The notes: generated from the letters alone by a model not told the origin. A stretch of DNA of 64,000 bases from Brachyhypopomus gauderio (GCF_052324685.1 NC_135214.1:32592471-32656470); one strand, 5' to 3'; positions 10,716 through 22,144 are shown, counted from the first letter of the stretch. Numbers and translations are program-made.

Positions 10716-13700
10716 GTTTATTTGTTAATCAAAACAAACATCCCAAGAAATCAGTTGAGTGTGATTAGCACATGTATTATAGCCACCTCTTCCACTCTAA
10801 TCCTTTGGGTTGTTTTTGCATTGACCGTCTTCTCCTCTTGAGAAGAGGGGGGTATGTTTGGAGAATGCTTCCTCACCAAAGGACAGTGGGATTCATGAGG
10901 AGCAAGAGTGTCCATCAAGCACCACGGTATTTTGGTTAATTGTACAGTTTTAAAGACTAAGGGTCCCAAGATGGTTCTGTTCACAAACACCACTTGTGGT
11001 CACATGGCTACAGAGCATCCGATTGGTCCCCCTTGGCTTGCTAATGACGCGCTATGCTACTGGTGCTTGAAGCTTACCTGCGTCATCTGTACCACAAGCA
11101 TTCCGTATTTCTGCCCCTAGGGTGGGGTATTTGTGATGTTGCTTCTGCCTGCCTGCCAGGTTTTGGCGCAAGGCCTGGGAATGGTCCAGACACCTGCCTG
11201 GCCAGGCCGTGTGATGGAACAGCTGGGCTTGGATAGTATATCCATCCAGTGTGTGTGTGGAATGCCGTGGGGATATAGAGAACAGTTCTCAATTTACAGA
11301 ACGGAGCCCACAGTCTCGGGAACCGAACACCTTGTTGGCGTGGAAGTGGTGAGCAGGGCGTGTGACTGTGGGCCATATGTCGCCTGATTTACCGTGGCGC
11401 CCAGCGAGGATCATTCCTGCCTCGTGCCTTTTAGAATCTGGGCACAGATGGCTGAGGTGTTGATGGTGGAATGTTGGGGGAAGATGCTCGTCTACTCCGA
11501 AATCCAGCGTGTAGCGAGTGGACTTCGGGGCCGTCCGGGGCCGCGAGATCCGTCCGCCGCGCAATTCGTAGCAGATCGGGCGGAGGAGGTCGCGGGAACC
11601 TGAGAGCGATGTTTACACTTCGGCGAACGTCAGTTTTGTGGCAGTGACCTCATGCTTGGACAGCGACCAGAGCACGGAGCTGTCAAACTCTGCACGTACG
11701 CTAGTTACAGTTGTGTAGGTGCGGCGCTAGCACGCGCGCGGGGTGTGGCGTCCCCCCCAGTTGTTCCTGCTCTACATGTCCGTCATGTGGTTCAATACAA
11801 GTTAATCTTACACGCACCCTTTATTGAGCTGCCTTCAAAAATGCAGAGGTGACCACCCCTCCCCCCCCACCCCCCTATTCTCAGCGCACGTCTGAGACGT
11901 TTAGCCTGTTAGCGGCCGTTCGAGTGTCTTCGGCACATTCCAAAAAAGGAATGGATCTTCGGCACATCTTTCCTGGCCAGGAGGAGAGTGATTTACTGGG
12001 GCTGTGACCCACTTCACAGGAGTCCTAAAAAAGTCCAAGCGCACCGGAGCAGAGCGGATCTCTGGGTGCTGTTGGTCATGTGACCAGTGTTTGTTTACTC
12101 TGCTGTGAAGTTTTGGCGTGTGATGCAGGGCTGGGTGTACAACAGTGTCGTGGTGTGTCCCCCAGCCTCTCATGGGTGTTCTTACATCTCCGCAACCCCA
12201 CTGCGGCTTTCCATCACCTATAAATACACGGGGCTATGTGCCCACGCGCTGTGCCCGTGCTGGCGAGCACCCAGGCGCTGCTCTGCTATTGGACAGCTCG
12301 GCTGTGTGCCTGTGCCCGTTCCCGGCGGCATGAGTGCACCCGCCCGCGTGGGTGAACCACGAGTGTATATACCCCCGAGTGTATATACCCCCGAGTGTAT
12401 ATACCCCCGAGTGTATATTATGGTTTCCCCTGCTGTAGGTTACTACGGCGACTGGCGGCCCTCCTCTCCCAGCAGGCATCACTCATGGCTTCCAACGAGG
12501 CATTCCAGAAGCAGGCAGAAGGAGCCAGCGACGCCGCCCGCAGGTACATGGAGGACAACGAGAAGCTGCAGGAGGTAAGGAGGCGGCACCCTGACCGACC
12601 CTGTGACCTTTCACCTTTTGAGTTGGTCACATGGCCCTCTGAGATGGTAGTGGGAGTGTAATAAACTTCCCCTCTGATCTCTGCAACAAAGTTTCACTCC
12701 TTAGACTGTAAGTGATTCATTGAAAAGTGTGTTCCGCCCTTTCACGACGGTCATCGTGTTCCGCCCTTTCACGACGGTCATCGTGTTCCGCCCTTTCACA
12801 ACGGTCATCGTGTTCCGCCCTCACGACGGTCATGTCTCTGCTTTCGTTGAGTTCGCAATGGCTCATGCACACATCAAATAAAAATCATATCGTCTTTGAT
12901 CTGCTTGCCTATTTAATAAAATAAAAAAGAAATCCCACTAATATGGAAGATCTGGTGCCAGCTGTGCTCCAGGTTTCCAGGGAAACTCTCCAGAGGTCAC
13001 AGGTCGCACGCTGTCCGCAGTGCGTGGTTCGTTATGCTGCTGTGAGAGCGGTCTAATTCATCGATATCCGTGCTGGGTGTAATCTGCTCTTCCTCCCAGG
13101 CTACTAGGTGCGGCCATAAATCGTCAAGCGTGGTCTGGTTTTGCCAGCTGCGTTTTGATGTTTGATATCTTTGTGTCCCTGTGGGTTGTTGTGATTCGTT
13201 CTTCGTGGTGCCTGTGTTTCTGCAGTAGAGACTGCACAGGAGGCGGGGCCTCATCCTAGCCTTCTGATTTGCTGTTGGTGTAAGCGAATGGGCACTGGCT
13301 TGTGCTTCACGGTAGTCATCACGGATCTTCTTGTTTGACTCTGACTTGGTCCACACTGGCGCGGATAAAGTGGAAATGCATCTGTTTGTGTCTGCTTTGC
13401 CCGTTCAGCCATGCCAAAGCAACATTTTCCAGCCCCAAAATACAGATTTTCACAGCCACTCTCCAGATCAGGTAACTTGGGAAAACAAGCTTTGAGTTTG
13501 TGGGTAAGATGTAATGTCACCTCCACAGTTCCAAAATGGCACCACTCACAACACTGTTTTTACTAGAGCAGATGTTTGGATTTAATGTTTGTCTAGTTTG
13601 TTTGTTTAGCTGCTCAATTCAAGAAGCTGTCTCTGTCTGTCTCTCTCTCTTGCCATGTTCTCAGAGCACTGCGATGTCTATGATTGCAGTACTGTGTTGG

Positions 13701-15281
13701 AAATGAAATAGGGGTCATGGATCAGACACTCACCATTCAGCTTCTCCATCGTTTTTGTTGTGAATGGGACACTTGGGGGGGACTGAACTCGCTAGTGTGG
13801 CTACACACAACTCTACTGTCCAAAATGCATCACTCCCTTTAATTCTGTGTGCTGTTATTAAATGGGCGTGGGGGTGTTAAACAGTCAAAACACACAAGCA
13901 CATGGCGTGTTCCAGTGACCTGTGTGTTACACCCCTCTTCACCATCATCTAGAGGGCATTGTTGCACCTAGCATATGAGTATGAACACAATCTATGAGAC
14001 GCCCTAAAATAGTTCCATCTTTATAAAACGGGTATACTATAAAATCTGAGGTTTATTTCGCAGACCTTTTGGGTTAAAAATGTTATTTATGTAATTCAGT
14101 GGTTGAGTAATGCTTTGTAATGTATATTGAGCATATTGGCCCCAAGTTGCACTGGTCATAAAAATGTGTTCCAAAACCTAGAGCAGAATTTGTTTTCTGA
14201 CAAATTAATGTTTTCCGAAAACGTAGAGGAGAGTTACAATCCTAGTGTTTGCGTGGATGCTTCACGCAATACTCTGGCGCGCGTGAGCAGAATGATCGTA
14301 CGGCTAAAGTGGCAGTGTGGGCCTGTGAATTGCGTGAGTGCTACGAAGCGTGTGCGCCAGACTGTCCGAACGCTCTCGATTGGTCCACACGCCCCAGTTG
14401 GGTTTTCCCTCAGGAGAGATGACCTTTTTTGGAATGGCGGCGAGTTTCAGCGGCGGTGTAAAGTGGCCACTTCTATGTCCAAAACGTGTGAATAATTGAA
14501 ACCCGCCTTTCTGCGCGCCAAGGGTTGTGGAGGGGTGTCTTTCTGGGTTGCAGCAGGTTCTGAGCACACTTGCACTGTTCTGCTGGATCTGGGCTGGATT
14601 TCAGCTTTTTATTGCATCTGCTCAGATCATCACCGCTGCCCCAGATGCACGTGTGTCTTCCCTGAGGGGCCCAGTGCAACCTTGACAAACCTGATGACGA
14701 CTGGGAGACGGTTATGCTAGACTGAAGTGTCCTTTGTGTCTTGCGCTGGTAAATCTATTGGCAAACTTCACTGTCAGTGTATCGACTGTTTGGGGTCTTT
14801 CGTCAACCAGGAAATTGATAAGACTTTTATTTTGCGATGAATGTGATCGTGATCTGCATAAATCTCGTGCAGAGTTGCATGTGTCCAGCTGCTAGTCAGT
14901 TTTCTAGGCGGTGTGTTTTGGCGAGGCGGTGGTCAGTACCGAGGATCATGTCGTCACAGGACAGTCAGATGTTCTATGGAAAATGGGCAGACAGGATTCT
15001 GTGACCTGAAGAGTCTTGTGCTGGAAGACACACCCGATGGTGGGAGCAGAAGCTCTCCTCTGGGTCCTAATGCCCTGGGTCCCAGTGCGCGCCCTACTGA
15101 TGGGTAATCCAGTAAACTCCCCAGCACTACGCAAGGCCGTGATGTGTCATTCTCTGGTGATGTGCAGTCATGTAGGACTGATTATGTATCACCCTACTGA
15201 TACAGATGAAATGTCCAAATATGCATGTTTTATAAAGCATTCTGAACATTAAGAGTGTGTGAGGGTTGGGCTGACCCGCCG

Positions 15282-15341
<60 letters not shown>

Positions 15342-15507
15342 CAGAAGCTGAAGGAGGCGGGGGTGGAGATGGCGGAGGTGGGTGGAGGTAAACCCAAGGG
15401 CAGCACTGAGGAGGAGAACAAGACTCTGAAGAAGGACGTCAGTCAGCTGAAGGAGGAGCTTGAAGCTACCAGGAAAGGTACAACACACATACACACACAC
15501 ACACACA

Positions 15508-15539
<32 letters not shown>

Positions 15540-16702
15540 CACACGTCCACACACACCCAAAGAGTAATGAGGAGTGTGGTGCTGACGCGCTGTGTGTTTA
15601 ATTAAGGTAGGTGGCGCTTACTCAGCAGGGACACACAAGGTGTTTTTACACTCATGTTACAATGAAAGAAAGCATTTAAAAATGTATTTGTCTCTTTACA
15701 AATCCCAACAGATTTTAAGCTGACCAGCAGTATATAAATGTCAAAAACATCCTCGCAATGTCACTGTGATATCACTGGTTGTGATGTCACTGTCGAGATT
15801 AAAAGCACTCAGTGTGATGTGTGTTACGTGCCCCCTGAATGGGAGTCCTGTCAAAAGTTCAAGTTTAGCAGTGAAGGCTGAAGTTGCACAACCAATCGGG
15901 TGTGTGCAACAAGCAATCTGAGCGTGGAGGACCCGCCCCCGAGCCACGCCCCCCCCCCCCAGCTTTGGGGAAGGAACTGGCTGTTTTCTGCTTGAGACTG
16001 GACACTTAGACCCCTGCTGTTGGTCAGGAGGACAGCCTGTCCATGTCTCTGTGTGGTGTCCTCCGAATGTGCTGGTTACCAAAGCCATAGGTACTTCACA
16101 TCAGAATAGCTTGCACAATTTGGGCTGTGTACCAGGTTTCTCTCTGTGGTACACACACACACAGGCCTGTTTTCTGAGGTGTTTGGGCTCAGGTGCCTCC
16201 CAGACCTCAGTGTTCTCAGTGCAGCTCTAACTGGGCCCCTTGTATTTTCTCACTGCGTCTTGACAGCACGTCCCTGGGAGTCCTGCCAGTTCACATTAAT
16301 AGTTACTCTGTTTAGAAACTTGCCAAAGGGGGGGGGGGGGGGGGTGGTGGTTGAGGGAATCACAAATATGAAGTGTGCCCTGTTGACAACATGGAGACCA
16401 TTTGCCAGTAGTCCTCGTCACTGAGGGAGTTGTTTTTCACCACAAATCTGGTAACTTTAATACCCCCCCTCCCTACAACAACCCCTCTTTCCAAGAAAAC
16501 ACGAGGAAACTAAATTCAGCTGCAGATCTCAGAATCTCTAACCAGTCAACAAGCAGTGCACCTGAGCTCGACAGGACCCGACTGGCTGCCTGAGCTGTGT
16601 GGGGAGCTGCTTTGGAAGAACTTGGAAGGGGCGAGTGCTCTAGATGTGTGACCTCTGACCTCTTCAGCGCTGGCGAGGACCTGCTGCAGAGCCCTCGGAG
16701 AG

Positions 16703-16752
<50 letters not shown>

Positions 16753-16832
16753 AAACGGGCCCGTTGCTGCGTCGCCCTGCTGGTGCAGCGCGTGAGCCTG
16801 CTCTGTCGGCCTGGCTGTGTCGCAGGGACACA

Positions 16833-16886
<54 letters not shown>

Positions 16887-18125
16887 AACAGGGTGTTATG
16901 AGTGGGACTCTCTACATGCAGCCGTGTGGTTTCTGTTCCGGTCCAGGAGTCGGTTCCCCAGTGGTGAGCTGCAGCCTTGCTGGTGTTGAGTGGGCCGCGT
17001 GAGAACTCGCTCATCTTGCGTGGTCAGGGTTCTTCTGTTGCCATGTGACCACAGTCGAAGAGTGTGAAGGCGGCGTTGTGCTGGCGGGCCGGCGTGACTC
17101 TGCTGGGCCCCAGGCAGGGTGGGTGTGCTGCTTGGTGATGGGATTGTGTGCCGCGCGCTGTGAGCCAACGCTGCTGAAGCCCTCAACGTCCATGTTCAGG
17201 TCTGAACCGGTGACGAGGCAGGATGTGGCGTTGCCAGATCAAGCCTGGGAAAGTGCGTTAAGGTTTAAAGGCGTCGTCGCCGTTGGATGATATCGGACCT
17301 CCCTCGTTCATCCATGGTTTGTGGTTCAGAGGGAGCCTTTGGTTCACGCTTAAGCTAACTGCACGTGAGTCCTGTTGAAGCGTATTCGTACAGCTCTACG
17401 TCTGTTCTGTGCGTGAGGAGCGAGTGCCCGGTGATGTGTTCGTGGCTTCCGCAGTCCACACCAGGACCGTCTTCATCGCCTGTTTGTTCTTTCGGATTTG
17501 AGGTGTTGAATTTGGTGTTGGGAACCGTGAAAGATTGCAGGACTGTCCGACGAGTGCAGATTGTAGCTAGACCTGGTTACAGTTCCCCCGCTCTAATGAA
17601 AGCATCATCTGGGCAAGCGTTCCGCTCCACGCTGGCCTCGTGCGAGGTCGTAGCCGTCTGCACCGGTGGCATGTTCGTAAACCTGTCGCCATGTGACGAT
17701 GTCTTTCTCTCCGCAGCTCTGCAGAAATCAGACAGTGATGTGAAGGCCATGAAGAAGCAAGCGGAGAACCTGACGGTGGAGTACGATCGGCTGCTGGAGG
17801 AACACGGCACCCTGCAGGTAAATACTTGCGTGTACACGTTAATCAGTTTTTTCAAACAGGACAAACGGGACATTCACCTTAATGTTCAGGCACTTTTGTT
17901 GCAACGTCACTGAAGTCCACCGGGCCCCAGCTGCCCTGACTGGGCTCGATTTGCTTTTAATTTTGACTTCGGAAAATGTTCCCCAACCCTATTTTTGCTT
18001 TGTCATTGTGGAGCATTGTGGGTAGATTGCTGAGGAAGAAAAAGTCGAATCCATTTTAAGAAGAGCCTGAAACGCAGAACTGACTAGAAATGTTCTGGAT
18101 GCTCTGCAGATAATCCCAGACTACG

Positions 18126-18174
<49 letters not shown>

Positions 18175-19559
18175 GTCCTTATCCTCCCACACTCTCTCTT
18201 CCTCCTACGTGCTTTCAATTCCTCTTGAATTGACTTCATTTCTTTTTCATCAAAAAAGTCTGTCTACCTTTTGTAACAGCTGAATAAATGTCATTCGTAA
18301 TAATTCACATTGGAATTTAAATTCACATTTGGTATTCAACCGTTTGAGATGTAGCAAAGATCGTTTTAGCACGTGGTTTTGTAGAGTTGAACTTGGTGTC
18401 GTCACTGCGAGTGGACGTGTGAGATCTTCCGCGCGTGAGATAAACACGTCCCCTGCCTGCTCTCAGCCAAGACCACATTATAGCTTAAACTTTTCCTCCT
18501 CAGATAAACAAGAGGTTCCTTACAGCATATAATCTGTGTCGGGCCAGTGAATGAGTTGTAGTCTGTGTTAAATATTAATCTCTCTTGCTGGCGGGGTCTT
18601 TCTCTTTAACAGCCTTACATGTTTAAAGCAGAGTTACCTGTCCAGTGGTGACACCTGCCTCTGTAAAAGCCATGTCCCTGTGGCCAGCTCGCTGCGCTGC
18701 TCGTTGGCCTGTTTTAGACGTTGAGTCAAACAGGCACACTCAGTGGAGCATACAGACCCCTGCAGTTGAAAATGCGAGATGACTAATGGCTTTTTGTGTG
18801 TTTCTCAAAGCAGTGTTTCTTTTTGTGTGTTTCTCAAAGCAGTGTTTCTTTTTGTGTGTTTCTCAAAGCAGTGTTTCTTGTTGTGTGTTTCTCAAAGCAG
18901 TGTTTCTTGTTGTGTGTTTCTCAAAGCAGTGTTTCTTGTTGTGTGTTTCTCAAAGCAGTGTTTCTTGTTGTGTGTTTCTCAAAGCAGTGTTTCTTGTTGT
19001 GTGTTTCTCAAAGCAGTGTTTCTTGTTGTGTGTTTCTCAAAGCAGTGTTTCTTGTTGTGTGTTTCTCAAAGCAGTGTTTCTTGTTGTGTGTTTCTCAAAG
19101 CAGTGTTTCTTGTTGTGTGTTTCTCAAAGCAGTGTTTCTTGTTGTGTGTTTCTCAAAGCAGTGTTTCTTGTTGTATTTGGTTAGATTGATTGTGTTCTTT
19201 TAACAGCCCCTTTTGTTCTTGGCCACTCATCCTGTTTGTACAATTGCAGACGTTTGAAAATCTGGCTTAGGTGTGTTGTGAGCAGCAAAGCATGTAAACC
19301 CCAGAACCCCCTGGGGTTGCCAGGCAAGCACTGGTACAACAACGTGTAATTGAGCTATAAGACCTAATAACTGTGGTTTTTAGAGGTTAAAGTCAGAGCC
19401 ACAGAGGGCTTCCACACACCAGCGATCCTGCCCCCGGGACGTGCGGCTCTGCCTTACCCAGTATGGGCTCGCGGCTCGGGGTGGGTGCGGCCTTTGGCTC
19501 CGCCTCCTCGTGATGCCAGAGCTCTTTGTAATTTGGAGAGGCTGTGCCACGTGGTGTGT

Positions 19560-19590
<31 letters not shown>

Positions 19591-19628
19591 GGGGGGTTGA
19601 TTTGATTTTCTTTTTTTCCCCCCTCCTT

Positions 19629-19669
<41 letters not shown>

Positions 19670-22144
19670 TTCCAGGGTGCTTCTCTCAAGCACATCAGCG
19701 AGTTAACTAACCTTTTAACCTTTGGCCTGATTTTGGTTGATCAGTGTTATCACTGTTGTAGCACCAACAGAAAGGGTTATGCAATATACAGTATATGCGG
19801 TGTGTGTGTGTGCGCATATTTGATTGGTTAGTCAGATGATAAGAGGGTAGTGTGAGGGCGTTCCTCAGGGCGGAGGTCTCTGTGTGATCCACTGATTACT
19901 GTCTGTGGACGCGTCTATAGAAGGTGTCATCAACACTGACGCAAACACCTTCATTCTATCGAGCAAGAGCTCACGATGAAGTTCACGCTAGTCCCACTTG
20001 TACACCCCGTGGCCACGGGTTGACCTGGTCCGCTGTTGCCTAGGTGATGCACAAGCATTCCGTAATTGAGTAATGTTTTGGAATGGCTTCCTTGTGTTGC
20101 CAATACGTTGAGATATTTGCTCTGCGTCCGTTGCCAGCGTTGATGCTCCTGCGTGTGTGAGGAACATGGAGGTCCGTGGAGAGGCGTGCAGGCTCTTAGA
20201 GCAGACATGGAGCTGGCCCACCGCCCAGCGCAGGTCATAGCCAGAGGACACGGGGCAGGAAGTGGAAAAGATCACTCTCCATTCAGACGCTGGTCACATG
20301 ACCAGGCCCCGCACAGTGTGACTTCATGGGAAGGGGGGGATTTATCATCTCAGTGGCTTTTAGCACTTTAATTTGGTGTTTTTTTGGGGGGGGATGTTTG
20401 ACTCATCATTTTTAACAATGGGTTTAGTGTGTAGTGATTTCGCAGTGTGACGCTCCGTCACTGTTATCTGACAGTATTCTTCCTCCTTTACTTTTTTCTG
20501 CAGCCTTTTCTTTTTAAATAATTTTCCATAGGAAATGAAATGTTAGAAACAGTGTTAATTTTGACGGCAATTTTTTATTTAGTTTTAGTCTAAAATATAA
20601 ATGGTGTAATAGTAATTATATACACTTACACAAAATGAAACATTTATTAACAGAATATTATTGTTTAAGTGCAATATACACAAAAACTTTTTTTTACCTG
20701 AAACTATTCTTAGTGACCATAACAATAACAAACCATTGATGACCAGTAGGCCCGCACTACCCGAAAAGCATATGGAGTTTATGAACAATGAATATTACAT
20801 TCGATATAAAACTGGGTGCCGTAAAAACAGCAATGCCATAGCCTGCAGATGTCGTTTCATTTGTCTATTTTTCTCGACATCATCGTCCCACATGGTTTAC
20901 ACACCGTCTTATTTTTCTCAAAGACAAAGGAGAAATGTGTCCATATATCACCACTCATCTTTCTCCCTGCTGACATGGTCGAGTTAACTTCGAGTTGAAT
21001 TTCATGAGTGACCACAGTTCACAGACTGGTTTGGTCCTAACGGGTTCTGTGCGATGTGAAGACGTTAGTTCTGATTGGACGGTTACCCGGTTTGTCCCGT
21101 CTCTCTGTGTACGCTAAAGTAGTTACGGTTGTATCTTTTCTTAACTTATCCCTACGTTTCTCAAAACTAAATCAGGTCTGATTGGATGTCGTCGCTAGCC
21201 AATATTTTCATCTCGTTTTTATTTGCTGACGATGTCCATTAATGTCCATTAATTTCGCCATCGTATTTATCCTTTTCAATAGTTTTTATTTAGTTATCGT
21301 CACGTTTTCGTCATGAAAAAAAGATTCGTTCACAAACTATGACAAATATTTTGTCAACTAAATTAACACTGGTTAGAAACCATCACACACACAGCTGCCA
21401 TGCCAACAACTGGTTTCACACTACTACTTATCAATCATTTCGAAGCCCATGGCAACCACTTAACTACTTATGAGCCACCTGGGGAAACCTGGGGAAACCA
21501 TAACAACCACCTAGCAAGACCATAGCAACCACCTAGCAATCACTTCATAACACCATAGCAACTACCTGGGATTCCATTGTAACCACCTGAGATACCACAG
21601 CAACCATCTGGTAACACACTAGCAACCCCCACAATGCCATAGGAAAAGGGAATTGTTAAAGCTGTTCAGTCACTCTGGGTTTTATTTTGAAACGGAGCTG
21701 TCTACATTTTGAAACTGAACTATGCTTTCAGCTGGTTAAATGTCCGATTCTATACCACAGAAAAAACAAAAAAAAAACACGTCAAAATGTGAAACCTCAA
21801 ACCTGCAGGACAGAAATCTTATGAACGTCTGCTTTAGCTCATGAGAACCATCCCTACAGACGCTGGCTGGCAATCTGCCTCAAGTTATTTCTATTTGGGG
21901 AAACAAATCCATGGGGATTTTGGTCTTATATATATATATAATGCTTAGTTCTTGGAAATTAAGCTTGTGGTGTTCTTTAAATCAGGAAGCAGTTTGGGTG
22001 AACATTCCAGCAGATGTCATAAGGAAATTATGTAATTTTTCCATCTTCCCCTGTTTTAGTGAACCATTCCCTTAAACGTGTCTTGTGTCTCTGTGTATTC
22101 TACAGGCAAAATACGACTCTGAGCAGGATAAGAAGTCAGACTGA
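8857..22144 (+). CDS. bcap31: bcap31, B-cell receptor-associated protein 31 (complete, spliced)
   Basis: Coding exons: 8857-8948, 10274-10374, 10488-10632, 12439-12574, 15345-15477, 17717-17817, 22106-22144, giving 248 aa (human 246). BAP31 is an ER three-pass membrane protein that acts as chaperone and export/quality-control receptor for membrane proteins and takes part in ER-mitochondria apoptotic signalling. The start MSLQWTAVATFLYAEVF and the pair LFRAQRN/ASNEAFQKQAE identify BAP31 rather than BAP29. Helices are near residues 7-25, 42-64 and 100-120, followed by a charged coiled coil (about 125-235). The C-terminus DKKSD is a KKXX COPI retrieval signal. The caspase sites known in mammals are altered. 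All junctions are GT/AG and in phase. The gene is convergent with slc6a8. Confidence 0.96.
9501..9568. promoter_or_regulatory. pair of CTCF-like motifs in bcap31 intron 2
   Basis: 9501-9513 reads CCACTAGAGGGC on the reverse strand, a strong CTCF core match. 9556-9568 reads CCAATAGGGGGCA on the forward strand, one mismatch from the core. Function is inferred. Confidence 0.4.
10274..10374 (+). CDS. bcap31: bcap31 coding exon 2 (second membrane helix)
   Basis: The 101-nt exon encodes WNRIFKSRLMVAITTYGNTA then the helix FVVVICILIFLLV. KSRL and YGNT match BAP31. The acceptor is gttcag and the donor GTGAGT. It ends phase 1 and is followed by a 113-nt intron. Confidence 0.94.
10488..10632 (+). CDS. 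bcap31: bcap31 coding exon 3
   Basis: It encodes DAFREVRKYSVSDTVDLSNN through HMKLFRAQRNEYIAGFALLLCL, the loop and start of the third helix. The donor GTGAGT runs straight into a (CT)n tract. Confidence 0.95.
10641..10713. repeat. (CT)n microsatellite at a donor site
   Basis: About 36 CT units begin 8 nt inside bcap31 intron 4. In the pre-mRNA this is a pyrimidine tract next to the splice donor. Confidence 0.95.
12361..12418. repeat. 16-bp tandem repeat, gagtgtatataccccc
   Basis: There are three full copies and one partial copy of a 16-bp unit containing TGTATATA. The array ends 20 nt before the acceptor of the next bcap31 exon, so it covers the expected branch-point region. Confidence 0.9.
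12439..12574 (+). CDS. bcap31: bcap31 coding exon 4
   Basis: After acceptor ctgctgtag it encodes LLRRLAALLSQQASLMASNE, then FQKQAEGASDAARRYMEDNE and KLQE. This is the end of helix 3 and the start of the cytoplasmic coiled coil. The donor is GTAAGG; it ends phase 0. Confidence 0.95.
12730..12831. repeat. 27-bp minisatellite
   Basis: There are four near-identical copies of gtgttccgccctttcacgac + ggtcatc in bcap31 intron 5; the last copy is 3 nt shorter. Confidence 0.9.
15285..15339. repeat. (TG)n tract replacing an acceptor polypyrimidine tract
   Basis: About 27 TG units run to within 5 nt of the bcap31 exon acceptor (tttcag at 15339-15344). UG-rich RNA at this position is the known binding class of TDP-43; an effect here is inference. 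Confidence 0.95.
15345..15477 (+). CDS. bcap31: bcap31 coding exon 5 (coiled coil)
   Basis: This 133-nt exon, not a multiple of three, encodes KLKEAGVEMAEVGGGKPKGS then EEENKTLKKDVSQLKEELEA and TRK. It holds the region where mammals have the first caspase site; here it reads AGVE-M. The donor is GTACAA, followed at once by CA repeats. Confidence 0.95.
15482..15543. repeat. (CA)n/(ACGC)n tract just inside a donor
   Basis: CA dinucleotides with an internal run of ACGC begin within 10 nt of the bcap31 exon 5 donor. They are complementary to the (TG)n tract upstream of the same exon. Confidence 0.95.
16326..16345. repeat. poly-G tract
   Basis: A G homopolymer in bcap31 intron 6. Homopolymers like this are frequent assembly weak points. 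Confidence 0.85.
16704..16884. repeat. (AC)n and (GT)n pair
   Basis: (AC)n at 16704-16750 and (GT)n at 16836-16884 are mutually complementary, separated by about 85 nt, and lie within bcap31 intron 6. A long hairpin in the transcript is possible. Confidence 0.9.
17717..17817 (+). CDS. bcap31: bcap31 coding exon 6
   Basis: It encodes ALQKSDSDVKAMKKQAENLT then VEYDRLLEEHGTLQ, the family-typical EYDRLLEEH coiled-coil end. The acceptor is tctccgcag and the donor GTAAAT. Phase runs 1 to 0. Confidence 0.95.
18125..18172. repeat. (CA)n microsatellite
   Basis: About 23 CA units in bcap31 intron 7. Confidence 0.9.
18791..19177. repeat. 29-bp minisatellite, 13 copies
   Basis: The unit (tttctcaaagcagtgtttct + tgttgtgtg) starts at 18801 and recurs every 29 bp to 19149. 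The first copies have ctttttg for cttgttg. Because 29 is not a multiple of three and the unit lacks stops, all three forward frames stay open for ~130 codons. It lies inside bcap31 intron 7 and is not a gene. Confidence 0.97.
19555..19669. repeat. (GT)n - poly-G - (GT)n compound repeat
   Basis: GT units at 19555-19573 are followed by ~23 G (19574-19596), then a second GT run at 19633-19669. It lies in bcap31 intron 7. Confidence 0.9.
20550..21371 (-). mobile_element. hAT-type element, 822 bp, with BED-finger remnant
   Basis: The ends are CAGTGTTAATTT and its reverse complement AAATTAACACTG. An exact 8-bp target duplication gttagaaa flanks it (20542-20549 and 21372-21379), diagnostic of hAT insertion. 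On the reverse strand, from an ATG at 20976, the sequence reads DIWTHFSFVFEKNKTVCKPCG and then, after a frameshift/stop, KRHLQAM. That is the C-x2-C ... H pattern of a BED zinc finger, the N-terminal DNA-binding domain of hAT transposases. The rest of the transposase is absent, so it is a deleted, immobile copy. It sits in bcap31 intron 7. Confidence 0.88.
21395..21645. repeat. degenerate ccatagcaaccacctagcaa minisatellite
   Basis: About ten diverged copies of a ~20-22-bp unit follow the hAT element directly. CCATAGCAACCACC arrays are familiar in fish genomes. Confidence 0.8.
22106..22144 (+). CDS. bcap31: bcap31 terminal coding exon (KKXX tail)
   Basis: The 39-nt exon after acceptor ttctacag encodes AKYDSEQDKKSD and TGA. 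Lysines at -4 and -3 form the dilysine ER-retrieval signal, as in mammalian BAP31 (DKKEE). Confidence 0.93.
   Translation, partial: AKYDSEQDKKSD

Noticed and set aside
18779..19203. Three overlapping Cys/Phe-rich frames of ~135 codons
   Set aside because: All three frames of a 29-bp tandem repeat are open; no start, splice or codon signal.
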